Source: Haplomitrium mnioides (Eukaryota > Marchantiophyta > Haplomitriopsida > Calobryales). From it: a stretch of DNA of 61,439 nucleotides. The translations under genes and the position numbers were made by a program. A model generated the notes under the pieces. It saw only the letters and a list, made by a program, of their open reading frames with translations. It made no database searches and was not told where the DNA came from. The stretch is taken from positions 1 to 61,439 of the forward strand of contig JBNGIS010008331.1 in the NCBI GenBank assembly GCA_049999725.1, read 5' to 3'. Shown here piece by piece: positions 45,103-55,965 of the stretch (the first letter of the stretch is position 1; each line of letters begins with the position of its first letter).

Positions 45103-45639
45103 ACAAGTTTATGGCAAAAAAATGCCAAGTCAAGTTTGGTTGGTAGGAAACATAAGAATGCTAATGGCTGAGAGAAAAGGCATCTCACATTCAAGTAATG
45201 GCTCAGTTGCAGTTCTTGTCTTGATATTATCTTTATCTCGCTTTAATGTACATACTTGATGTTAAATTGCTTAAGAACTTTCTTCGTATATGTACTTTGA
45301 TGCAAAAGTATACTATCTTCTAAGTACTCAAATTAAAGTCCTACACAATAGTTGGTCTTGCTAATATCCTTCATATTAAACTTTTTCTTAGACATTTCAT
45401 TAATATGCTCAAGTAAGGATTTGTGACCAAAAAGGTTAATGGTATCAATATATATTACAACAATTATAAATTCTTTTTTGACATGTTTGATGAATAAGCA
45501 TGGTGCTATGTCTCATGGTGAAAACCCATAGCTAATATCTCTTGTTGAAATCTTTTATACTATATCAAATCGCTTTGAATAAGTCCATAAATAGATCTCA
45601 TAATTTGGACTTCACATCCATCCTTGGCCATTGGTATAG

Positions 45640-45780
45640 ATCATGCACAAGAGAGAATAAAGGTCCACTAGCTAGTAAATGCATCTGATGGACTAAAGGT
45701 CCTCATTTAGTACTCACTCTACTTGACCTCATCATGGTCAAGTGTGTAAATGTAGATATGTCGCTCTGAAGTTTTCCCTT
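45640..45780 (-). repeat. Short form of the RT insertion in copia F
   Basis: Only two clear near-palindromes (AAAGGTCCACT and GGACTAAAGGTCCTC) lie between the RT part ending IYMKAHLKLISR and the downstream RT part. Copia C and H carry about eleven or more. Confidence 0.6.
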
Positions 45781-47084
45781 GGTCACATACTCTCCTTGAA
45801 TATGATAGATGTTCCTAGAAATTAGCTTTAGATGTGCCTTCATATAGATCAAGGTATCTAATAGCCCATAAAGGTATGTTATCACCACATTTATTTGACC
45901 TATAATGAGCTCATGTCTTAAGAGAAAGATGACTAGGTACTGGTAAGTGATAACATCCATGACATGGGCATATGTGAGATCAAAGTCTCTCTTAAGTATT
46001 TGTTTGTAGCCTTTGGCTACAAGACAATTTTTCTTTTAACATTACGTTTTTTGACAAACATCCAACAATGACCAATCATGTAGGTGTCAGAGAGTGTTGG
46101 GACAATAGGTCCAAACACTTTCCTTTGAAATAATAGAACCTAGTTTTGAGTTCATTGCTTTTTCCATTTCAATCAATTCTGTGCTTTCTTGACAATCCTT
46201 AGATTAGGTGGAATGTCAAAAATAGTCTAAAAAATCAGGTAAGCAAAATGATTATCTATTTATACTATCTCTTTTCCATACAATCCCAATATTCATATAG
46301 TGAAAAAAATTTCTTCATTTTCTAAGATCTCAAAAAGAGTATTAATCAGCTGAGGTATAGATGTAATAGATGATGATAGCACATTGGTAGAGGGAAATAT
46401 CCTCTCAATCAAAACTTTACACCGAGGTTGAGAGTATTTTGCCCTAGAGAGCACTCTTTACTCTTGGTGACTGATTAGTTGCTGGTTTTGTCAACTCTTG
46501 CAAATGTGCAGAGACATTCTCAGCATGAATGTGTGATCTAGCTACCTTTGCAATCTCATTGAATAAGTGGCAATTGTTTAATTTTCTTTGTGAAATGTAA
46601 AAGTCTCTTGACTTCATCCTCACATTGCCTTGTCATTTGATTATTCCATAGATGGATGGTGCCACTTATTGTGATTATCTTAGCATTGAAGATGATTTAT
46701 TTTATTCCTCAAACAAAGGTAGAAAAATGTCCTTATAGAAATGACAATCCACAAATTTGGCTTGAAAAACATCAAGTGTGAATGGCTCTAAATAGCATAT
46801 AGCTGAAGGGAAAGTACGTAGGTATGATACATTGGGAGTAGTTCTAAAGGCAAGTTGGTGAGGAGTCAAGGAACTCAAAGATGATGGCTGATATTTAAAA
46901 AGTGATGCAACGTGTAATAATATATTACCCCAAGCTAAAACTAGTGATTTGGTTTGCATTAGATAGGTCTTGTAATCATTTGTATGATGCATATTACTCG
47001 TTTAACAACACCATTTTGATAATAAACATGTGCTACTGAGTTCTGGATATCTATGCATGTTGTTATACAAATATTGTCAAAAGT

Positions 47085-47188
47085 CTTAGATGTAAAATTT
47101 CCAACATTGTCAGCTCTTAGAATTCTCATCANNNNNNNNNNCTTAGATGTAAAATTTCCAACATTGTCAGCTCTTAGAATTCTCATCA
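47085..47188. other. 10-N gap flanked by identical 47-base copies
   Basis: N at 47132-47141. The 47 bases before it (47085-47131) are repeated exactly after it (47142-47188). The sequence lies in single-copy coding text of the F integrase, so this is very probably an overlap that scaffolding failed to collapse. Confidence 0.93.
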
Positions 47189-48749
47189 GGTTATATGGAA
47201 ATTGAGCTTTCAATTTCAGAATATCTGCCAAAATTCTAGGAAAGACTAGATTTTGGGTAGAAAGTAAGAAAACTTGTGCCACTGTAAAGAAGCATATATG
47301 ATAACCAAAAATTATCTGAAAGGTTCACTAGGTGGGTGTATAGGACCACACATGTTAGCATGGCTTTTCTCAACAAATTTAGATATATTCGTAATGGTCT
47401 TGGATATCGATGGTCAAAGGACAAATTTTTGTTAAGAACATATCGTGTATGGTTTTGTATTCATTCGAAGGCTTACTTAAGTGGGATTGTTTTGGGTCAC
47501 TTTGATTATATTATGAAAAATGGTTGTTCTTGGGTCTCCCAATTATTTATGCCAAAGTTTTGATTGATTAATTTGTGGCGTATTAGTATGAAAATTATGT
47601 AATTGTGTGATATAAAATCCAAGTAGATAAAAAAACAATTCTTTTATTTTCATGCATTCAAGAGTTCTTTGTAAATTGTATAAGATCTCTTGGTCTCTAC
47701 GTATGCTAGTATGTATATGAAAGCTATTATCATGTATGTCTTTAAAACTTATCAAGTTTCTAGTAGCGCTAAGCACATAAATGCCAGATCTAATGTTTAG
47801 AACTATTCAATGTAGTGAAATAATCTTGGCAAACATATGTGCTTACTCAATTTGATTACTTCTCATAATGGTCATCATTTGTCAACTTGATTGTGTAGTC
47901 TGTAAGAAAATATATTCTGCACTTCAAAATAGTATGAGTACTATCACTGTCAACAATGTAGGTTATGTTGTCTTTAAGAGGAAGGACCTATGCAATGTAG
48001 TTGATCATATGATTCTTTGGTAGTTCAATATCATTCTCAATATAATCACTTAGAGTATCATCGTTTTCAAGAAATATTCCATGAGTTTGAGGTTGTGTAT
48101 TCTTTTGCTTACTCTAGTTGTATAGAGAACCCACATGTACAAGGATTCTACCTATCTTCTAGGTGTGTCCATATGTGCTACATCTATAAGAGGTAACTAT
48201 TAATGGTGGGTTAATTTTACTTGGTACAGATCTGTTACCAGCTTGAGGTCTGCCACCTCTATTTCCTCTTAAATAAGGTCTACTAGGATTACTAAGGCCT
48301 CTGCCTCTTCCCTTGATGTTTGATCTTTGTTCTTCATCATCTATTGGTTGTCCACACAAGGTAGGCTAAGATATGATTGTGAAAAGTTCACTACTATACT
48401 TGGTAGTGGATGTGAAATCTTGCACTCTTAGATTGACCCAATTATATTTTGCCTTAGGTAAATGAATTATCTTGGTATGGTTAAACATGTCTTTGAGGTT
48501 CTTCCAAAGAATTTAGGGACTATTCTCATTGAGATAATGGGTTTTCAGAGAATCAATAAGGTGATGCCTCAAGAAAACTAATTCTTGTGCTTTGTATTGA
48601 GGTGTTATTCCATCATCAATTAGGATTGCGTTCTCTGGTCTTTTAGAGACTAGATAAGCTGTTGCATCCAATAACCAAGAGAAATAATTCTCTCCATCTA
48701 TGGTCAATGGTTTAAAGTTTAATATTTCCATAATTTTGTTATGATGCAA

Positions 48750-51056
48750 AGTTTAGAAGCTCAACACTCAAGATATGAAATGAAATGACTATAAATAAGG
48801 AAAAATCTTGTTTTTTTTCTAAAATATTAATTCGTCTTTGTTATTGTTTAGTATTGAATATAGCTCAAACGTGTTATGGGTAACTTCTTTAGTCTTATTG
48901 TTGTAGAAAAGGTATACAATTGTTTGTTGCTGCATGTTGATATTTGTTTAGCAATCTTCAATCAATAACTACAACCTTGAATTTTCTCAGCAAAAGGTGT
49001 CATATGTCAACAATCTTGTTTTAAACTTTTTGTTGTTGAAAAGATGACACACTCTTCAAGCATTTGAGTTTGTCAAATCTTATCAAGATTAGTGCACTAT
49101 TGATTTCAATTGAACCACATCACTCATGTTTTTGTCTGATGTGACTTGGTGTGCTTAAACTCTTCAACTGGTCCAATAACAATGTTGAGGTAATTTGAGT
49201 TGTGTAACAGTGACAATATCCATAAATTAATCTCAAAGGTTAGGATCTAGTTGGCATCAGATCGTCCAACAATTTACGATAGGTGTTTAAAATTGTTTCA
49301 AAGATTTGAGATCTGATATTAATATGGATTCATATCTTGAATATGTTTGAAATATGTGAAATGTTTTGTTCCAGATTTATAGTATTCAATCTCTTGAAAT
49401 ACTAATTGATTGTTGAATCTTGTAATCAATAGTAGCAAAAGGGGTTTATATCATTTTGAAGTCAATCAACAACCTCCCAGATATGAAATCAAGTTCTCAA
49501 AATTTGTTTGAGATCTAAATCTTTGAAAAAATGTCAATTTCTAAGAAACAGCTGAAATATACTTGTTTATAGTCAATTCTTCATAAAAATGAGTGATTAT
49601 TGGTGTGAAATAGGTTGCACATGCTTGTGCAATAAAGGTCAAGCTTTAAAATCCAAAAATATGGCTCTAAGTCATGTATAGGATCAAAATTTCTTGCTTC
49701 TCTATCTTCTTCTTTGAGAAATTTTGAAAAACTTAAGTTTGGATGTCCACTGTGGTTTGGTTGCTTAGTTGTGCTCTATAAGCACCAAACATTTGGTTTG
49801 GCAATGATCTTATAGATTTAATAGATATCCTAAGGTCGGTGAATAATATGGTGGTTCAGCTATTGCTTTGGTAATAGCCTAGTTAACTACAAACGACCGG
49901 CAAAAGTCCATTTAGTCCTATAAGAAGACTGAAAAAAGTTGATGTATGTATAAAAGAACCACATTCTCTAACCCTTTTAAGAGCCTATGAATAGAGCCAC
50001 TATATTCCCTACATCTAGGAGTATGGTTGGTCTAATCCTTGCACGTATGTGTTCTTCTTTGGTCCACATAATGACACCGTATTCAACAGAATAAAAATTA
50101 GAAAATAAAGGGGCAACCTCCCCTCCAAGCTAGAGTATCTAGACAGTTTTAGTATTTTAAATATCATTTATATTAAAATTTTGCAATGAATAGAAGGATA
50201 GATTGTCGATTTTTTTCTATCCATCCAAATTTTTTGGCCAAAATTTTCCATCAATCAAGGTTTTTGGTCTTTGAGCTTGCACTTTTGAATATCAAAATTT
50301 CAAAAATTTGAACCTTCTTGAATTTCAAACTTTTGTGAAGCTTTGAACTTTCGAGAATTTCAAACTTTCAAAGATTTCTTCTTTTGCAATGGCAGTTTGA
50401 TAATTTTCCTTCTTCAAATTCTCAATCTTTGCTCAAATTTTCTTTTGCAAAATTTTGTTCCTCTCATTGATATCAGATTGTTTTTTTTTTGGCAATATGC
50501 TACCTTCCGAATTTGCTCTTTTTTTAAATCTTCATGCATATTTGCTTCTCACTAACTTGAACATTTCATAATGTCTTCTTTACATATTGATTTTTGAGCC
50601 AAAATGTGTGTTGATCAATCAGCATCTTGTGAATTTATTTGCTCTATATGGTGCTTCAATCTCTCCATGCATTCAAAATATCTCCCATGTACTTAATCAA
50701 GATGTGACTTTGTGTTAAGCTCTTCCATTCAAGAAACTTATTATTTTTAGTTTGTGATTTAATGAAGTGCAATGAAGGCCTCATGAAAAAAATTATGTAT
50801 AAGAAAAAATACAATACAAAGAAATAAAAAGAGAGAAAATGCAATAAAGAAGGAGAGTTCTATCAAGGAGAAGGAAAGAAATAACAATGTACAAAATTAA
50901 AGATTTTTTTGACTTGTAAGGATGAGTGGAATCAAAAATTGTTGGATAAGGGAGATTTGAAAGAGAAATTTGTTTATTTTTGTGAAAAATGTTTCAAGAA
51001 GAAAAATTTATGAAATCTTTTGTTAATTCTAAAAATTTGCTAAAGTGCTAATAACG
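48750..51056 (-). other. Copia F 5' leader
   Basis: 2.3 kb between gag and the 5' LTR, A/T-rich, with no supported gene. Position and length correspond to the 1.9-kb leader of copia C. Confidence 0.55.
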
Positions 51057-51256
51057 TGTTGTGAATTATGTGATATAGTCAAACAATGCATTGACTCATA
51101 AGCTCATAGATAATATATTTGTTATACACAACATTATATGAATATATATTAAAGTCTCATCTACTCAATAATTCCTCTCTATCTCTTCTATATATGAATG
51201 ATAACAATGATAATTATAATAATCTCTATCCTCTATAGGTGGTTATGGCTATAACT
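51057..51256 (-). repeat. Probable copia F 5' LTR
   Basis: Begins TGTTGTGAATTATG, directly after TAATAACG. In element sense this gives LTR end AACA followed by CGTTATTAGCAC, the same end and primer-site layout as copia C. It ends about GGCTATAAC. No second copy is visible, so the right edge is approximate. Confidence 0.6.
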
Positions 51257-51341
51257 TTAACCTAGTGATTAAGCTAATTTGGATTCGTGTTAATTCTAGA
51301 TTAAGTTATAGCTTGCATGATACTAGTATCATAACATGAAC

Positions 51342-51385
51342 TTTTTTTTTTTTTTTTATTTTTTTTTTTTTTTTTTTTTTTTTTT
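51342..51385. repeat. Poly-T tract
   Basis: A 44-base T run with a single A. It could be a poly(A) tail on the minus strand, but I see no retroposon body ending in it. Confidence 0.9.
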
Positions 51386-51394
51386 GGTTTTTTA

Positions 51395-52215
51395 TGCGCG
51401 TTTGTACTTTATCTATTCTTTTTTGTAATATGATAATTTGACTTCTATTTTTTAATGTGAGATTTTAAACGCATAAGACATCATTATCCTTTTTTCTTCT
51501 TATTTCATGACAAACTTAGTGTTGTTGCTTGTTAGCCTATATCTGAATGAGACACTATACGTATAACACATTTTCTAATGTTATTAGAAATTTTGTGTTA
51601 TGGTTTGCATCTTATTGTGCGAAAGAGACACCTTAGGTGCATGAGATTGGTTTTCTATTTTGTTCTCTTACCATCAAATGTTCTATTATTTAAGACACTC
51701 TTTGCACGTATAAGATTTGTTATTGTTGTTTGTAACCTCATCCACGTATGGGACTCCATGAGTGAACAAAAATTGTTTCCTCTATTGTTCTCTTACAACT
51801 ACACAATTAGTGTTGTAGTTAAGAACCCTCTTTGTACAAAATACTCCAATGCGCAGAGAATTCATTTCTCTTTTGTTCTCTTATTCTTAAATACATTTCT
51901 TTTTGTGTATAAGACTCAAAGCACATATGAGACTCCATATGTGCATGAGACTCCTTGAGTATACAAGATTCATTTTCTCTATTGTTCTCTTAAAATTACA
52001 AAGCTATTGTTGTGGTTTGTTATCTCTTGCAAATAAGAAACCCTATGCGCGTATGACATTCACTGTTGTTGTTTGCATCTCACTTTGCATATGGGACTCC
52101 TTAAGCACATGAGATTCTTTTCCTTTATTTTTCTCTTGTAATTATAGAGCTAGTGTTATAGTTTGAAACCCAACGTACATAAGAGATTCCATACATACAA
52201 GGGTTTTATTTCTCT
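51395..52215. repeat. Third, degenerate palindromic-motif array
   Basis: Phrases such as CACATATGAGACTCC, ATATGTGCATGAGACTCC, TATGCGCGTATGACATTC and CGTATGGGACTCC recur with irregular spacing. The GAGACTCC tail replaces GGACTT of the other arrays. It lies directly upstream of the transposase-like exon at 52330, as in the 24-kb copy. Confidence 0.65.
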
Positions 52216-52329
52216 CTATCCTCTTAGTTTTTTTTCAACATCTCAATAAAAATACCTCTTTTCAAGCATTATTAATATAAAGTGGTTTTTTTGTGATTTA
52301 ATCAAATATAATTGCCATTTTTTTCTTTA

Positions 52330-52815
52330 TTGGGACCAACAAATGAAAGAAAGAAAAAACAAAACTTGCAAACCATCAAAGAAAATGTTATTTTGATGGT
52401 CAAAATTACTTAGACATTGTAATTAATAGTATGGATCAAGAGAAAACAACAATTCTACATAAGCAATCACTACCAAAAAAATATCAATAAAGATTGTTTG
52501 GTAAGTGCGCACATTATTGGCGCTTTAATTTTCAATCATACTTTTTTATATCTTAATCTCAACAATACAACAAAAGAGAAAAAGAATTCCATATTGTTTG
52601 GATATCCTAATCTCTTAATTGCAAAGAACATCTCTAAAAAATCAAGGTGGGATTTAATATGGTTGGCCATACCCATGATCAAGTTGATTAAATGTTCAAC
52701 AGATTTTTAAAATGCATGAAACGTGTCAAAGACTTGTATGATCACTAATCTTAGCGAGATGTTATAGCTTTTTTATAATCAAGAACGAGAAGTAGCTCTT
52801 CTATAATAGACTTAG
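52330..52815 (+). pseudogene. Transposase-like exon, second copy (GHTHD family)
   Basis: The plus strand matches the 22690-24190 gene: DQQMKER near 52334, VSAHIIGALIFNHTF (52498 on), LNNTTKEKKNSILFGY (52555 on) and, after a frameshift, VGFNMVGHTHDQVD (about 52646). Parts of the intervening sequence are deleted compared with the first copy, including most of the DGMDQ block, of which only a worn SMDQEK-like remnant is seen. Broken by stops and shifts. Confidence 0.75.
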
Positions 52816-55314
52816 GATTTCAAGCTATTTCTACAATGACCACTATTATTGGTTTAGAAGATTAGTGATATAACCTTCAATCAATAGTTTAAGTTCCATG
52901 TAGATTTATATTTTTAGATATTTTGACTTTGATCCACTTAGAGAAACGTGTATTCTCTGTAAGTAAAGTGCAATGGTTCTGGTACTTGAAGATCAACAAT
53001 TTGAATTTCTTAAGAAGTTATCACTCAAGATTTCTCTAGGGAGCATCCATGGTATCTTGGATTGCAATTGAGAAATCTGATTAAGAAATCGAAAACATTC
53101 GTGGTGTCTCGGAGTGTTGAAAATTTGTGGCAGAAATTTGCTGAAGAATGTGGTATATGAACAAATCGCAGAAATTTCTGGTTGTTTTGTGTGAAGAGTT
53201 GCTTTGGTGGTGCAAAATCTAGTCATTTGAAGATGTGGCTTGATCATAGAAGAAATCATGAGTGACTTTTCATCATAGAAACCTGTGCTGAAAGAATTTT
53301 TGTGTTGTTTACTTGATTTTATGCAGACAACTTTTTGTACAAAGCATGGCTTTGAGTTTTTGGTTTGCAGCATCATTTGATCCAGCAGGGTTTTTGGGTG
53401 GTCTTTCATTAGGCAAGGATGGACCTTCAATCAAGTAGTGACAATCTTTATCGAAGCAATGGTTGCTTGAAACTTCGAAGGTTGCAGAGGGTTTTGTAAG
53501 GTTCTGCGTGATCGTCGAGCTACGAACGTCAAGCATTAAGAAAAGGTTGCATGATCTAGACAAGGAGGACACAGTCGAGCAAAGGAACGATATTTTAGGG
53601 ATTTGCAAAACTCGCAAACAAAATGCTGGGATTTTGTCAAAGATCCTAGCTACTGGGAGTTTGTCAAAGAGGCAAATCGTCGAAACAAACTTTCTACTTA
53701 AAAAAATCGACAACCAGAAGTCAAGCTATGAATTGAGATAATCTAGTTCAATTTTGTTCATAAAAAACAGGGGGTCAAAGGCCTATCTCTTGTTTTATCC
53801 AAGGATAGTAGCTCAATTTCTTGTGGGCAGCATTGAGCAGATTTTGTTTTAGGAATTGGTGTCGAGCAACGCCAAGGGTAGATTCTGTCGAAGAGAGGTG
53901 GCGAGAGGTGGCTTCAATCCCTGCTCATATTTCTGTGTCAAAGGCAGATTTTGTCGAGCTGCAAATGTGGAGCATCATTCGACTGGTCGGTGGCGCATTG
54001 TCAAGCAGATTTTCAAATTTATGTGCAAAAAATCGTCGAGTGCAGGGTAGGGGCGATTTCCTCGAGTCCAAGGCAGGGTTCTTTCTCTCCTTCCTCACAT
54101 TTCAAAGAGCGTTGTTTGGTTCTGAGCAGGACTTGCAGGAGTTCTGAAGATTTGGAGGCGACCTTGGTGCTTGAATTTTGCAAAAGAGGAAAACTTTGTC
54201 GAAGGAAGTTTCTGTGTCGAAAATCAACAGAAATCTTGCAGTTCAATGGCGCGCAGAATCACAGAAGAGCATAGGCAAATCGCTGAGTTGGTGTTCAATT
54301 TTTGTTCACCCAAGGCAGATTGCTAAGCAAGTTTTTTGATTTCTGCTCATTGCTTGGACTTTGTCAAGCAGATTTTCGTGAGCAGAGGTCGAGCAAGAGG
54401 GTTGTTTTAGGGATCCTTCTTGAACAGCAATAACACAACTGGGATTTTCTCGAAGAGGAGTGGTGCAGCATTGGAAATATTTGAGCAAAAGGTTTTCTTA
54501 TTGGTCCTTTGTCAAGCATAGATTTTTCTTTGAGAAACAACTTTGATCATTTGAATGAGAGTTGTGTTGAAGCCACTATTTCTTCCCAAGTATTTCTGTA
54601 TGTTTGTGTTATGAGGAGGCTGCGTTCGTTTGGGAAACCTGCAACCCTGGAGATTTTTTGTTATTGAAGAATTTGAAGTGTGACATTGTAGAAGAATTTT
54701 GGCTACAAAATTCGTCTAGCAGTCTAGTTGAAGAAAAAGATTGCAGTGGCTAGATCGTATCTGATTCAATCTCAACACTCGTTCAAAAGTTGTGGGTGCA
54801 TTGAGATTCAAACAGGGGAAGCAGTCAGCGAATAGAGATTCAGCGGAAGAACAAGGACTATGTATCTCTGATACTTGCTACAGAAGATAAGCAGGCTGTA
54901 GGGTTGATATTTTGAGAAGCCTATTTGGTGAGCAGCATTGCAAAGCACTCATGCAAGGGCTGCTAAGAAAATTATTGAGAAGAAGATTTGAGGCTTCTAT
55001 GATTTCTTTGTCAAGCATTTTATCAAGCAAATTGAACGGGCAGCCCATGCTGCGTTGGTTTTTGTAAAACAAATGTTGTACAAAGTTCTGCAAATTTTTG
55101 CCCTGGAAGGGTAGGGCATTCCTTGAAAATTTTCAAAAATTTCCACAAGTGTTGTTGGTGGGCCTACATTCACAAGTGCTGTTGGAAGTTCTTTGAAAGA
55201 TTTTGTCTTTGAGAACCTACTTATCGTGGCCACTAAAGAAAAGTACAACGAACGTTGTACAGCTTAGCTGAACGACTTATTGATCGTAGTGGTCCAAAGT
55301 TTTAGGAAAACAAA
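52816..55314. other. 2.5 kb without a recognisable gene
   Basis: Text rich in TTTGTCGAGCA / TCGAAG / GCAGATTTT phrases, repeated loosely between about 53430 and 54400. ORFs of 75-145 codons occur on both strands but none resembles a known family. It could be an LTR or leader of an unidentified element. Confidence 0.4.
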
Positions 55315-55490
55315 TGATAGTCCGTTGTGGTACGCATATCACACAGAGAGAGAACGAGAGAGCAGTTACGCCGTGCAACGCTTCCTTCAATGTATTGATC
55401 AATAGAAGAATAGTGATGAGGGATCGAATGTCCCTCTTATCTATACATCCATTCCATTCTATATATAGGGGTATACTATGTTCTATAACA
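55315..55490 (-). repeat. Copia H 3' LTR
   Basis: Ends ATGTTCTATAACA at 55490, matching the ends of the copia C LTRs. In element sense it is preceded by the purine tract CCAAGGAGGAG (55491-55501). The other edge is placed at TGATAGTCCG; without the second LTR it is approximate. Confidence 0.7.
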
Positions 55491-55701
55491 CTCCTCCTTG
55501 GCTGATTCTTCTCCTCTAATCAGCCACATTTATAAACTAGTAATGTCCTATATATACTTCTAATATGTGTAGTCTCATTAAAACCCTCCTGCTTTCTTCT
55601 GAGGGAAAGAGTGCTACCACATATAGAGTATTTAAATAAAATAAATACATGAAAAATTTGTATGATGTTCAAAAACTGTTCCAAGATCATAAAATGATGA
55701 T

Positions 55702-55805
55702 GTCGTGTGGGCAGTCTCCTCATGATGAAGCGTGTAGGCGGTTCTCCTCATGATGAAGCGTGTAGGCGGTTCTCCTCATGATGACGCGTGTAGGCAGTTC
55801 TCCTC
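55702..55805. repeat. 28-bp minisatellite in copia H 3' untranslated region
   Basis: Units starting at about 55702, 55730, 55758 and 55786 of the type GCGTGTAGGCGGTTCTCCTC followed by ATGATGAA, an exact 28-base period over about 3.7 copies. Confidence 0.92.
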
Positions 55806-55965
55806 TATATGCTCCACAAGATCACAAATCTGTTTTTGAATATTTGCGCTGTAACACAACTGTAAGTAATTCTGTGGTCAACATTAAGATATATGCATCA
55901 AGAAGTACAACTCATAAATCTGGAATATTTGACAACAGGTCAGAGTTTCAGATATGATGATGAGA

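Larger units (their letters stand above)
45108..48749 (-). pseudogene. Copia F gag-pol remnant
   Basis: Highly degraded relative of copia H. Gag starts at MHHNKIMEIL (48749) with GENYFSWLLDATAYLVSK. The zinc-knuckle area reads SYRCSTYGHT with the first Cys lost. Integrase pieces (47282-46702) include RADNVGNF and YYQNGVVKR, where the catalytic E appears changed to K. The RT part at 45703-45960 has VITYLYGLLDTLIYMKA, and the catalytic region near 45450 reads YIDT in place of YIDD. Between them lie two worn GGACTAAAGGTCC units (45655-45705), a short version of the RT insertion of C and H. F is the oldest-looking member of the family here and the host of E and the LARD. Confidence 0.85.

Noticed and set aside
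51342-51385. Poly-T as the tail of a LINE or SINE on the minus strand
   Set aside because: No retroposon body, promoter boxes or target duplication could be found beside it.
53309-55248. Several 70-145-codon ORFs on both strands
   Set aside because: They overlap one another on both strands, show no conserved motif, and lie in loosely repetitive text; I could not choose any as a gene.
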